The notes under the pieces were generated by a model that had not been told where the DNA came from, ran no database searches, and worked only from the letters and a program-made list of their open reading frames with translations. Source: Pseudobutyrivibrio sp. UBA1225 (lineage in GTDB: Bacteria > Bacillota > Clostridia > Lachnospirales > Lachnospiraceae). Taken from it: a stretch of 64,000 nucleotides of DNA. How positions within the stretch are numbered: the stretch's first letter is position 1; each line of letters begins with the position of its first letter. Of the stretch, positions 16,895 to 25,841 are shown one piece after another. The DNA is taken from positions 5,228 to 69,227 of the forward strand of contig DBWZ01000052.1 in NCBI GenBank assembly GCA_002309345.1, in the 5' to 3' direction. The translations under genes were made by a program, and so were the position numbers.

Positions 16895-18601
16895 TCAAAC
16901 GGTAGTAATTGACACTATTACTATCTCTACAGCGACAGCATTTGTCACTTCATTTTTGCTAATGTATTTCAAGAATAAATCTGACTTAAAATTCTCTGCT
17001 ATTGTGCCCTGCAAACTCTCCCATTTTCCTGATTTGATGCAGCGCTCTAGGGTCTCCATAAAGCTTGCCTCCGGTGTACGACGCACCAACAACTCACCGG
17101 TTCCCAAATCCTCCTCGTTGATAAACTTGGCATTTATCAAAAACATTGCATAGGTCTTGTTGTAACGAAGAACCCTAAGGGTATTATCCTTTACCTCGAT
17201 TACTCCCATAGGATGAGGGCCAAAATACTCCTCAGGGTCGATGTAATAGTCAGCTTCGATATCCGGCTCCAACAAATTAGCCTTGCTAATGGAATCATAA
17301 TACTCGGTTTCCGCGAATTCCTCAGTTGGATTTCCAATACTGGTTTTGCAAATCAGATGCTTGTTTTCCAAGGTGTTTGGCTTACCCCAATAGTACCCTT
17401 GCATCTTGTTGGCACCAATTTCCCTGAGGAATCTTGCCTGATCAGTAGTCTCTACTCCTTCCACAACCGTATCTATATCTAGCTTCATTGCCATCTGTAT
17501 CAATTCTTTTAAAATTATATGGTTTCTTTTGGATTCTGCGAAATCTTTTAGAAAAATCATATCAAACTTGATGGCATCAAAGTCAAAGCTCTGAAGCATA
17601 TTCAAAGATGAGTAACCACTTCCGAAATCGTCCATCCAAATCTTGAAACCGGCAGCATGGACCTTTTCAATCTGCTCGCGCACAAAATCCTTTTCAAAGG
17701 TTGATACACTTTCCGTAACCTCTAGGGTGATATATTTAGGACTAATTCCTGCAGCAGTCACCCTCTTATTTATTTCATCAACAATATCGCACAGCTGAAA
17801 ATCATATTTGGAAAGATTAATCGACACTGGAAGTATAGGCAGTCCCATCTTCTGAGTTAGCTTCATATCCTCAATTACCATCTCTAAGATATGCAAATCC
17901 AAAAGATGAATTAACCTGGCATCCTCTAGTACATAGATAAACTCGTTTGGCGGTATCATCCCCTCCTCTGGGTCTATCCACCTTGCCAACGCCTCCTCAT
18001 CACATACTTTGCCATTAACGGAACGCACCAAAGGCTGATAATATGGACGAATCCATTTTTCTTTGATTGCAGTATCGAAATTATTTAGAACATAACTATA
18101 TCTATTTGAATGGTTATGAAGCTGCTCATCATAATATGTAAAGGTTGAACTATACCTACTCTTATCCTTATCACTTGCAATCTTGGCTCTATCACATGCG
18201 GTACTTATACTCACGTCCTCGAAGCTAATAGAATAAATTCCCACATGCACCGGCAAAGTTCTGCCTTCATTTGCATGCTTAAACACCTCAAAGAATTCAT
18301 TCAGAACATCTTCTACCCCCTCTTCCTTCGTAAAAACTGCGAAATGATCCTGCCCCATACGTCCACAGTTTTCCTCCGAAAAGAAACGCTTCAACGTCTG
18401 CGCCATAGCGTTCAGAAGGATATCCCCTTCCTTCAAACCATACTTGCTATTGAAAAACTTCATGCCCTTTAAATCAAAGTACAAAAGCACTGGAAGCTCC
18501 CCATTCTTAAGCATAGTCTGCTTTCCCACCTCCGCAAGCTGCAGAAAGTAAGACATATTCGGAAGACCCGTAATCATATCGTAAAAGTTATCCTTCCCCA
18601 T
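16895..18601 (-). CDS. Degenerate GGDEF / intact EAL cyclic-di-GMP protein with C-terminal PAS-like region
   Basis: Residues 1 to about 165 are a GGDEF domain whose signature is reduced to RMGQDHF, so cyclase activity is unlikely. Residues about 185-435 are an EAL domain with its key features: DEEALARW, SINLSKYDF, ITLEVTES, WMDDFGSGYSSLNML, IKFDMIFLK and VVEGVET. This suggests an active cyclic-di-GMP phosphodiesterase, perhaps with the GGDEF part as a GTP sensor. Residues about 455-568 look PAS-like (MGVIEVKDNTLRVLRYN). There are no membrane segments. GGAGG 5 nt before the ATG at 18601 decides that start over the upstream GTG. It is followed by cbiK after 96 bp; a functional link is not evident. 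Confidence 0.9.
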   Translation of the reverse strand: MGKDNFYDMITGLPNMSYFLQLAEVGKQTMLKNGELPVLLYFDLKGMKFFNSKYGLKEGDILLNAMAQTLKRFFSEENCGRMGQDHFAVFTKEEGVEDVLNEFFEVFKHANEGRTLPVHVGIYSISFEDVSISTACDRAKIASDKDKSRYSSTFTYYDEQLHNHSNRYSYVLNNFDTAIKEKWIRPYYQPLVRSVNGKVCDEEALARWIDPEEGMIPPNEFIYVLEDARLIHLLDLHILEMVIEDMKLTQKMGLPILPVSINLSKYDFQLCDIVDEINKRVTAAGISPKYITLEVTESVSTFEKDFVREQIEKVHAAGFKIWMDDFGSGYSSLNMLQSFDFDAIKFDMIFLKDFAESKRNHIILKELIQMAMKLDIDTVVEGVETTDQARFLREIGANKMQGYYWGKPNTLENKHLICKTSIGNPTEEFAETEYYDSISKANLLEPDIEADYYIDPEEYFGPHPMGVIEVKDNTLRVLRYNKTYAMFLINAKFINEEDLGTGELLVRRTPEASFMETLERCIKSGKWESLQGTIAENFKSDLFLKYISKNEVTNAVAVEIVIVSITTV

Positions 18602-18655
18602 AAACGCCTCCACGAAAGAACGCTATTCTCCCAAGCCCGCGAGCCTACACTAGAT

Positions 18656-19299
18656 TATAAATAATAAATATGGATTTATTGTTAAAATCCCGTCAGCCCC
18701 GCCGCCCCCACCGACCTCTTACAGGGGCCCTGCTGACAATTGAGCTAAGATTGTAGATTTTCTTAATGCTAAAATACCACCATCCGTGGGTGTACGTTCA
18801 TCGATTTTACAATTCGAAGGGAATGTATTGTCCCTGACGGACATACTTATGGTTTCAAAAATAGTTCCACAAACTAGACTTAGTACAATTGCACGCAAAT
18901 CCATTTGCTAAGTGAAATAACGAAATAGCTTTTGTCTGATTGGGCACCGCGCTCTAGTTCAGTCCGTTTCACCTTCGCGCTCTCGGCGCCGTCCATGGCG
19001 CCTCGTGCCCAATCAAAGCAAAAGACTATTTCTATTTCACTAAGCGCATTTCAATGCGCTGCAATTGCTACTAAGCTAGTTTTGTGGAACTATTTCTTTT
19101 AAATATATTTAATGTCCGTTCAGGGACAAACTTTCCCGCCAGAATTGTAAATAGTTGAACGAACATCCACATGTATGGATGGTGGTATTAGCATTTTAGA
19201 AAATCTAAATCTTATGCGACGTCAGCAGGGCCCCTGTAAGAGGTCGGTGGGGGCGGCGGGGGCTGACGGGATTTTTATAAATACCATATTTATTATTTA
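18656..19299. repeat. Giant palindromic element A (about 0.64 kb)
   Basis: Almost the whole intergenic region is one imperfect palindrome. The outer GC-rich arms 18684-18737 and 19221-19275 are complementary apart from a single-base indel. Inner arms continue with bulges to a GATTGGGCAC/GTGCCCAATC stem (18938-18947, 19005-19014). The 57-nt centre holds a GGCGCC hairpin (18985-19002). AT-rich flanks continue the symmetry and reach the stop codon of the GTPase gene at 19293. A-rich sequence on the left and T-rich on the right make it look like a huge bidirectional terminator. It shares blocks with element B (31/32 and 30/32 identical) but not its outer arms. No transposase is present. Confidence 0.85.
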
Positions 19300-21851
19300 A
19301 TGTCGAAGGCTTCACGGAGCTCGCGGGCTTTGAGTTCGACTTCCTGGATGAATTCACGGGAAGACAAGAGCTTGGCTCCGGCGCCACGGATGATAAGCTG
19401 TTCGAGGGCATCGGAGGTGACTACGGTGATGTCGTACTTTTTGCCGTGCTCGTGGGTGAAGCGCTCTATGTAGGCATCGGCTGTTTGGGCTTCAGCTGTA
19501 AATACTTGGTGAATGTTTAGGTAATCTGAAGCTGTGACTTCGTGGTCCTTGACCTTGTAAGCGTCAAATACCGCAATTACGTTATAGTCAGTCATTGCTT
19601 TGTAGTTGCTGAGGATATCTAGAAGCTTGCCACGGGCGCCATCTAAATTTACTTCAAGTACTTCTCTTAGTTCTGGCCAAGCGTATATTAAATTGTAGCC
19701 ATCTACAAGCAAGTACTTGTCGCGTGGTGTCACAGTTTTGGGCGCCTTGTAAATATAGTCGGAATCTACGCGACGCACATGGTTGCCGTCACCATAGTGC
19801 CATCCCTTTTTGGGATTTTTGCCATGATTGCTGTGAGTGGCACTGTAAAGTATCTTGTCGATTTCATCTGGGTCTAGCCATTCATCTACATCGTGATTCA
19901 TTCGCTTTGCATTGACAGGCTCAGCTTCATCAATTGCATTTGTTATTTCACGACATGGAACATGGCAACGATCCTTGACTTCGTTCCAAGGAACAATTTC
20001 AGCTGAACCATGACTGCAGAAAACTGATGAAGTAGGATTTTCAACATCGTTGTCTGGATTATAGTTAGATGATTCGATGACCTCATCCTCATTGTGGCAA
20101 TCGTCATAACCATCGTAAATCAGCGATATCTGTCCCTCACCCTTTGAGAAGGTCGCAAGCACAGCCTGATAATTTCTCATAGTTGAAGCCGGTGCTCTGC
20201 CAGTAATTCGTGACAATCCACCTACCTCAGTCGGCGCCTCAAAGGTACCGCTAGCAGCCTGGATATCTGTCATCACTCGTCCGATCTGAGCCGATGGCAC
20301 GGATATTTCAAATTTAAAATATGGCTCCAAAACCTTGGTGCCAGCCTCCATGAAGCCCTGGCGGATTGCGCGATAGGTTGCCTCTCTGAAATCTCCACCT
20401 TCTGTATGCTTGATGTGGGCTTTACCACCTACGATAGTAAATTTAACATCAGTAACAGGAGCCCCCACTGCAACTCCTGAGTGCTCCTTTTCAAGGATAT
20501 GGGTTGTAATAAGTCGCTGCCAATTTAATGCCAAGTCGTCTGTAGAAACATCGGTGGCCACAACTATTCCACTGCCTCTTTCAAGTGGCTCCATCAGAAT
20601 ATGGGCCTCGGCATAATGTCTCAAAGGCTCAAAGTGACCTACGCCTTCCACGGAGTCAGCGAGTGTTTCTTTATACAAAACACCGCACTCTTCAAACTCA
20701 ACCTTCGTACCAAGCTCATCCTCTATTCGCTTGGCTAAGATTTCAGTCTGAACCTGGCCCATGAGATTTAGCTTAATTTGCTCTAGCGCTCCATCCCAAG
20801 TCACCTTCAGGGATGGGTCCTCCTCATTCAGTGCCATGAGTTTTGGATAGGCGATTCTTGGAACAGTGTCATCTAAAAATGAAATCTGATACTGTAAAAC
20901 AGGATTCAAGCTCAATTCAGGTCTAGCTTCTTCATCACCGATGCCTTGGCCGGCAAAGGTTTCTTTTGGGCCAACCAAAGCCACCACCTGAGAAGCATAT
21001 GCTTCATCGACCTGCGTGAACTTGCTGCCTGAATAAATACGGATTTGATCAATCTTCTCACCAGTTGGCAATATATCCTTCACCTTTAACTTGCCGCTAG
21101 TGAGCTTTATAAAGGTGAGTCGGCTATCCCTGCCTAGGCTTTCGATTTTATAAACTCGACCGCCGAGGGATTCTTCTATCAAAGATTCATCTGACATGGC
21201 TTTCCCTAAGCCAGACATCATCTGAAGCAATTCTTCCACTCCAGAATTTTTCAACGCAGAACCAACTAGAACAGGAAAAACCTTTCGAGCTAAAACAAGT
21301 CTTTCAAATGTTTCCTCAGAAAGATTTCCAACCTCAAGAAATTCGACCATTGCCATTTCATCTGCAAGTGCGATAGATTCCACATCGGTAGAAAGCACAC
21401 AGTTGTCTGATAGCTCGGATTTAAGTTCCCTAAGCAATTCTTCCTGATTCACCTCTGGCATATCCATTTTATTTATAAAAATAATCGTTGGAATATTGAA
21501 CTTCGAAAGAAGTCCAAAGAGAGTTTTAGTATGAGCCTGAACACCATCTGTGCCGCTTATTAGTAAAATAGCGCCATCTAACGCCCATAGAGCCCGCTCA
21601 GTTTCAGCAGCAAAATCTACGTGTCCCGGAGTATCGAGAAGTGTCATTTCTGAGCCAGCATACTCAAACACTGCTGGCTTGGAAAAAATTGTGATTCCCC
21701 TATTCTTTTCTTGGGTATCGGTATCCAAAAAGGCATCCCCATGGTCAACACGACCAATCGAGGATATCTTGCCCCCGTTATATAAAATTGCCTCCGATAA
21801 TGTGGTTTTCCCCGCGTCTACGTGGGCCATAATTCCCCAAGTAGTATTCAT
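19293..21851 (-). CDS. TetM/EF-G-like ribosomal GTPase fused to a C-terminal NYN (Rae1/YacP-type) ribonuclease domain
   Basis: Residues 1 to about 640 follow TetM/TetO and EF-G: GIMAHVDAGKTTLSEAILY (P-loop), DTPGHVDFAAETERAL, FINKMD, then domains II-V. A linker of about 70 residues contains spaced Cys/His. Residues about 712-852 are a NYN/PIN-like nuclease domain with VDGYNLIYAWPEL, VIAVFDAYK, QTADAYIE and VVTSDALEQL, holding the expected acidic residues. Known relatives: TetM displaces tetracycline from the ribosome, and Bacillus Rae1 cleaves mRNA in the ribosomal A site. I infer a GTPase that brings a nuclease to the A site; drug resistance is not shown. It follows rsmF by 50 bp, with GGAG before the ATG, and ends in palindrome A. 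Confidence 0.88.
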   Translation of the reverse strand: MNTTWGIMAHVDAGKTTLSEAILYNGGKISSIGRVDHGDAFLDTDTQEKNRGITIFSKPAVFEYAGSEMTLLDTPGHVDFAAETERALWALDGAILLISGTDGVQAHTKTLFGLLSKFNIPTIIFINKMDMPEVNQEELLRELKSELSDNCVLSTDVESIALADEMAMVEFLEVGNLSEETFERLVLARKVFPVLVGSALKNSGVEELLQMMSGLGKAMSDESLIEESLGGRVYKIESLGRDSRLTFIKLTSGKLKVKDILPTGEKIDQIRIYSGSKFTQVDEAYASQVVALVGPKETFAGQGIGDEEARPELSLNPVLQYQISFLDDTVPRIAYPKLMALNEEDPSLKVTWDGALEQIKLNLMGQVQTEILAKRIEDELGTKVEFEECGVLYKETLADSVEGVGHFEPLRHYAEAHILMEPLERGSGIVVATDVSTDDLALNWQRLITTHILEKEHSGVAVGAPVTDVKFTIVGGKAHIKHTEGGDFREATYRAIRQGFMEAGTKVLEPYFKFEISVPSAQIGRVMTDIQAASGTFEAPTEVGGLSRITGRAPASTMRNYQAVLATFSKGEGQISLIYDGYDDCHNEDEVIESSNYNPDNDVENPTSSVFCSHGSAEIVPWNEVKDRCHVPCREITNAIDEAEPVNAKRMNHDVDEWLDPDEIDKILYSATHSNHGKNPKKGWHYGDGNHVRRVDSDYIYKAPKTVTPRDKYLLVDGYNLIYAWPELREVLEVNLDGARGKLLDILSNYKAMTDYNVIAVFDAYKVKDHEVTASDYLNIHQVFTAEAQTADAYIERFTHEHGKKYDITVVTSDALEQLIIRGAGAKLLSSREFIQEVELKARELREAFDIK

Positions 21852-21901
21852 AGCTCGTCTCCTATAACTTTAATAATTCTAAATTTATCTGAAAGAAAAA
21901 A

Positions 21902-23224
21902 TCAAAACAATCTAAGTCCCTTTGGATAGTGGTTTTTAATCTGTCCCTTGACAGCCTTGCCCCATCCAATGGAATATCCATCTACCGTAATAAGAATCCA
22001 ACCGTCCTTCACATCTCCATAGATTGACTGTCCATGCAGGTAATCTTGGATTTCTTTGGAATCTTTTGATAAATTAAATGTATTTTTAACTTCGTTGGAT
22101 TTAAGTGCTAACGCTAGCGCATGACTAGGTTCAAATCTATTTTTCTTAAGTGTACCAAGAAACAGTCCACCTCTCAACACATGTAATCCGGAAAAATCCG
22201 GGCATCCCTCAGGTAGATGATAAAGCAAATCATTTAGTAGTAATAGATTATCTGCAAGCGGCTCTACCAGAGACTCTTTTGCAAATGTTAAATAATCATT
22301 TAACATTTTATCATTAGTCTTTTTAAGTGACATTTCACTTCTAGAATCTCTGCATAGGTTGATTCTTCCATCATCAGCTTTTGCAAGAAGCGCTGCATAG
22401 TGTCCCTCGCCCTTGACTTCATGGGGCCATAGCCTTTTTTCTCTCACCAAAGTCATATCTGGATGACGCGCTATAAAGGCTTCTACTACCTCCTCATCCT
22501 CAAGCCTTGCAAAGGTGCAAGTGCTATAACAAAGCTTGCCACCAGGGATTAGCATCTCATATGCTCTATCTAAAATCTCCGCCTGCCTAGCTGCGCACAT
22601 TTCTACGGAATCTAAGGACCACTCTCGACAGGCATCGGGATTCTTTCTGAACATTCCCTCTCCAGAGCAGGGTGCATCAACCATAATCTTGTCAAAATAC
22701 TCTGGGAAATGCTCTGCTAGCTTATCAGGATACTCTGATATAACAATAGCATTTTTAATGCCAAGACGCTCAATATTTTCGGATAAAATCTTTGCCCTAT
22801 TTTTCATAGGCTCATTGGAGACAAGAATGCCATTTCCATTTAAATATCCAGCTATCTGAGTAGACTTACCACCAGGAGCCGCGCATAAATCTAAGCAATA
22901 GTCTCCTGGTTCTACGCCGAGCATTTCAACTGGCAATTGCGCCGAAGCATCCTGAATATAGTATACTCCTGCCTGATGATAGGGATGAAGCCCCGGTCTA
23001 GATGTCTCATCATCATAATAGTATCCATTAGGGCTCCATGAAACTTGGTCCAACAGAATATCTCCCATTGCGGATTTGGCATTTTCATCAGCCTTAACCG
23101 GATTAAACCTAAGGGCTGATATTTTATTTTCCTCATATGAACGCAAAAACGCATGGAAGTCAGGACCTAAGTCCCGCTCCATGCGATTAACAAAATCAGT
23201 TGGTAAAAATGAATGTTCTGACAT
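21902..23224 (-). CDS. rsmF: RsmF/NOP2-Sun family rRNA (cytosine-C5) methyltransferase
   Basis: The 440-aa protein carries the RsmB/RsmF SAM-methyltransferase motifs: DLCAAPGGKSTQIAGYL, VDAPCSGEGMFRKNP (first catalytic Cys) and CYSTCTF (second Cys). A C-terminal RsmF-like/PUA-type region follows (SIGWGKAVKGQIKNHYP). The predicted activity is m5C methylation of 16S rRNA. The exact target cytosine cannot be read from sequence. The start codon overlaps the argS stop (TAATG), so it is translationally coupled to a translation gene and precedes another ribosome-related gene. Confidence 0.9.
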   Translation of the reverse strand: MSEHSFLPTDFVNRMERDLGPDFHAFLRSYEENKISALRFNPVKADENAKSAMGDILLDQVSWSPNGYYYDDETSRPGLHPYHQAGVYYIQDASAQLPVEMLGVEPGDYCLDLCAAPGGKSTQIAGYLNGNGILVSNEPMKNRAKILSENIERLGIKNAIVISEYPDKLAEHFPEYFDKIMVDAPCSGEGMFRKNPDACREWSLDSVEMCAARQAEILDRAYEMLIPGGKLCYSTCTFARLEDEEVVEAFIARHPDMTLVREKRLWPHEVKGEGHYAALLAKADDGRINLCRDSRSEMSLKKTNDKMLNDYLTFAKESLVEPLADNLLLLNDLLYHLPEGCPDFSGLHVLRGGLFLGTLKKNRFEPSHALALALKSNEVKNTFNLSKDSKEIQDYLHGQSIYGDVKDGWILITVDGYSIGWGKAVKGQIKNHYPKGLRLF

Positions 23225-24984
23225 TACATACGCTCCGGTGCTTCGAAACCGAGAAGCTCGATAGCCTTTTCAAGAACGCCTCTTGTAAGCCACAAAAGCT
23301 TCAAGTAGCTAGCCTTAACCTCTTCGTTCTCCTCAGCCAAAATCTTTGTATCATGATAAAATCTGTTGAATGAATTTGCCAAATCGTAGATATACGCGCA
23401 AATCTTGTGAGGAGCCATATCTTCGTATGCAGAATTGAGAGCTGCCATAAACTTAGTAAGCTCTAGCTGAAGACCTCTTTCAGACTCTGAGTGTGCTGGA
23501 AGGATTGCTCCATCAAAGCTGCTAACTCCTGCCTTTGCGAGAATAGACTTACATCTAACTATAGTATAAAGGATGTATGGACCTGTATTACCCTCGGCAG
23601 AGGTGAATCTGTCTATGTCAAAGATATAATCCTTGGATGCCTGGTTTGAAAGGTCACCATACTTAACTGCTGAAAGACCAACGATTGCCGCTGTCTTTTT
23701 AGCATCCTCATCATTCATTGTACCATTCTCTTTAATCTTCTCAAGCATCTTGTCTTCAACTTCTTTAAGAAGGTACTCGAGACGCATAACTCCACCCTGA
23801 CGTGTTTTAAATGGCTTGCCATCCTTACCATTCATTGTACCAAATCCAACGAAGTAAAGGTTTTTATCTGCAGGAACGATGCCTGTCTTTTTAGCGCATC
23901 TAAATACCTGTGTAAAGTAAAGCTCTTGTCTCTTGTCAACAACATATACTACAGAATCTGGATTGTAATCCTTCATACGCCATACCAACGTTGCAAGGTC
24001 TGTTGTATTGTAAAGAGATGCTCCATCTGATTTGAGAATCATACAAGGTGGAACCTCTTTTGTATCTGTCTCCTCTTTGACATCAACCACGAGAGCGCCT
24101 TCTGAAATATAGGCAAAACCATCGTCCTTCATCTTCTGAACCATGTCAGGGATGTATGGCTGTGCATCGCTCTCACCCTTCCAAAGATCAAATGTAACAT
24201 CAAGTTTTTCATAGTTGCGCTTAAGGTCGTTTACAGAAACATTGAGGATATGAGTAAGGAGCGCCTGATAGCCCTTTCTGCCATGCTGAAGCTCGTATGT
24301 AGCTGTCATAGCAGCCTCTTTATACGCTTCGTCTTCCTTGGACTTACCAGATGCGCAAGGATAGATTTCCTCAAGCTCTGAAATAGTAAATGGAGGCTCT
24401 GTAGGATACTCTCCATCATAGTTTTCATCGAAATATACTAGCTCTGGCTTGCGAAGCTTAAGCTCTGTAATGATGAGGCCCATCTGAAGTCCCCAGTCAC
24501 CAAGGTGAACATCACCGATGACCTCGTCGCCCATGAAACGAGCTGTACGCTTGATCGATTCACCGATTATAGCCGAACGAAGGTGGCCAACATGAAGTGG
24601 CTTCGCAACGTTTGGTCCGCCGTAATCAATCATAATCTTCTTCGGATTGACGACCTTATCTACACCAAAGCGTTCTGTATCATCAGCCATACCAGAAACA
24701 AATGATGCTATGAACTCATCTGATAGATTAATATTTATAAACCCAGGAGGACATGCCTCACACTTTTCAAACATTTTGTTGTCCCCAAGCTTCTCGACAA
24801 CCTCGTTTGCGATAGCAATAGGGGCTTTCTTATATTCCTTAGCCGCTGCCATAGCTCCATTACACTGGAACTGACAAAGGTCTGGCCGGTTCGAAAGACT
24901 AACCATCCCATATTTCTCATCATAACCGCATGACTTAAAGCCATCCACCACAACATCCTTAATCTGCTGAAGAATTTCTTTCAT
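23224..24984 (-). CDS. argS: Arginyl-tRNA synthetase
   Basis: This class I synthetase charges tRNA-Arg. It shows the HIGH-type motif PNVAKPLHVGHLRSAIIGES, the N-terminal Add-1 domain (SNRPDLCQFQCNGAMAAAK), and the C-terminal all-alpha anticodon-binding domain ending LLGFEAPERM. GGAGG with 5-nt spacing points to the ATG at 24984 (586 aa) rather than the ATG at 25002. A good promoter lies just upstream. It is the first gene of a three-gene translation-related operon with rsmF and the TetM-NYN fusion. Confidence 0.97.
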   Translation of the reverse strand: MKEILQQIKDVVVDGFKSCGYDEKYGMVSLSNRPDLCQFQCNGAMAAAKEYKKAPIAIANEVVEKLGDNKMFEKCEACPPGFININLSDEFIASFVSGMADDTERFGVDKVVNPKKIMIDYGGPNVAKPLHVGHLRSAIIGESIKRTARFMGDEVIGDVHLGDWGLQMGLIITELKLRKPELVYFDENYDGEYPTEPPFTISELEEIYPCASGKSKEDEAYKEAAMTATYELQHGRKGYQALLTHILNVSVNDLKRNYEKLDVTFDLWKGESDAQPYIPDMVQKMKDDGFAYISEGALVVDVKEETDTKEVPPCMILKSDGASLYNTTDLATLVWRMKDYNPDSVVYVVDKRQELYFTQVFRCAKKTGIVPADKNLYFVGFGTMNGKDGKPFKTRQGGVMRLEYLLKEVEDKMLEKIKENGTMNDEDAKKTAAIVGLSAVKYGDLSNQASKDYIFDIDRFTSAEGNTGPYILYTIVRCKSILAKAGVSSFDGAILPAHSESERGLQLELTKFMAALNSAYEDMAPHKICAYIYDLANSFNRFYHDTKILAEENEEVKASYLKLLWLTRGVLEKAIELLGFEAPERM

Positions 24985-25019
24985 ACTTTCCTCCGTATTC
25001 ATCTAACTCACAAAGCGGA

Positions 25020-25048
25020 ATTATACCACAAAATCCCCCATTCTACAA
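25020..25048 (-). promoter_or_regulatory. argS promoter
   Basis: On the minus strand TTGTAG (25043-25048), a 17-bp spacer and TATAAT (25020-25025) form a sigma-A-type promoter. The TATAAT begins 36 bp upstream of the argS ATG. No T-box motif is present, unlike the trp operon. Confidence 0.7.
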
Positions 25049-25085
25049 TTCCAATCCGCCCCCCAACGTCGCGGCCACAGCCAAG

Positions 25086-25285
25086 GTATACTTAAATGCT
25101 CTCCACTACATAGACTTAGTGAGATTGCGTCGCATTGAAGTGCGCTTAGAGAATTATAAAGTGCTTCTTGTAATATATAGTCATCAGTCGTCAGGACGGC
25201 GGCTGAAAATGCACGCTGAGGCAGGACGCCGAATGTGCAATCAAAGCGAAGTAATTTTTATGTCAATTCAGAGCGCAAACGATAA
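25086..25285. repeat. Decayed palindromic element C, related to A and B
   Basis: This segment lies exactly between the divergent argS and thioesterase promoters. Bases 25204-25239 match 36511-36546 of element B at 34 of 36 positions, and the preceding ATATATAGTCATCAG stretch also matches B. The right side (AATCAAAGC onward) resembles element A instead. The long outer arms are missing or too decayed to pair well. Two hairpins remain: 25185-25192 with 25198-25205, and the TGCAC/GTGCA stem around 25211-25238. Confidence 0.75.
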
Positions 25286-25313
25286 TTAATTACGTGAAAA
25301 ATGTACTTTTCAT

Positions 25314-25343
25314 TTGTTTATGCCTTAAATAATAAGTTATAAT
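25314..25343 (+). promoter_or_regulatory. Promoter of the thioesterase gene
   Basis: TTGTTT (25314-25319), an 18-bp spacer and TATAAT (25338-25343) lie 36 bp upstream of the ATG. The -10, the ribosome site and the sequence between them are also preserved, with a few changes, ahead of the pseudogene copy near 27107. Confidence 0.65.
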
Positions 25344-25379
25344 CAACTAGTGAAAACTTAATTGAAAGGAGCAATCTTT

Positions 25380-25757
25380 ATGTTGGAAATTGGTATGAAA
25401 GGCCGTGCTGAAACGGTAGTAAGTATAGATAATACTGCTAAAGCTTTTACAAGTGGTGCACTCGATGTATTTGCAACACCTGCTATGATTTCCCTTATGG
25501 AAGAGACTTGCTGGAAAATGATCCAACCAGAGCTTGAGGAAGGGCTTGGCTCTGTGGGCACAAAAGTAAACATCAGCCACACTGCCCCAAGTTCAATCGG
25601 CAAAACCGTAACCTGCGAAGCTACTCTAATCGAAATCGACGGTCGCCGCCTCACCTTCGAAGTAGTTTGTTCCGACGAAAGCGGATTAGTTGGAATGGGA
25701 ACTCACGAACGCTTCATTATTAACAATGATAAATTTATGGCAAAAGCAAATGGATAA
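25380..25757 (+). CDS. Hot-dog fold thioesterase (FlK/YbgC-like)
   Basis: The 125-aa protein resembles the fluoroacetyl-CoA-thioesterase-like family (SGALDVFATPAMISLMEETCW, then GTKVNISHTAPSSIGKTV and DESGLVGMGTHERFII). The Glu of MEETCW and the His of ISHTAP lie where FlK-type enzymes have catalytic residues. It is probably a small cytoplasmic acyl-CoA thioesterase of unknown substrate. The ATG at 25380 is chosen because GAAAGGAG lies 8 nt before it. It is one of the few plus-strand genes here. A broken second copy is at 27107-27294. Confidence 0.85.
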   Translation: MLEIGMKGRAETVVSIDNTAKAFTSGALDVFATPAMISLMEETCWKMIQPELEEGLGSVGTKVNISHTAPSSIGKTVTCEATLIEIDGRRLTFEVVCSDESGLVGMGTHERFIINNDKFMAKANG

Positions 25758-25765
25758 AGCTAAGA

Positions 25766-25789
25766 GAAGCCCCACATTAGTGGGGCTTC
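25766..25789 (+). terminator. Terminator-like hairpin after the thioesterase gene
   Basis: GAAGCCCCAC and GTGGGGCTTC form a perfect 10-bp stem around a 4-nt loop, 8 bp after the stop codon. The trailing U-tract is weak, so efficiency is uncertain. Confidence 0.6.
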
Positions 25790-25841
25790 AATGATGTATG
25801 CTATTTACAGCTACTCAGTTGGAATATTTAATAAAAAAATC

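Noticed and set aside
18719..18904. Short minus-strand frame in element A sharing TFPSNCKIDERT and a TILAQL motif with a plus-strand frame in element B (36629-36871).
   Set aside because: The similarity lies wholly within conserved nucleotide blocks of the palindromes, neither frame has a ribosome site, and the starts differ. Two silent changes are not enough to argue for coding.
19293..21851. Calling the GTPase a tetracycline-resistance gene.
   Set aside because: It has the TetM-like fold but carries a nuclease fusion and sits in an argS operon; resistance cannot be inferred from the sequence.
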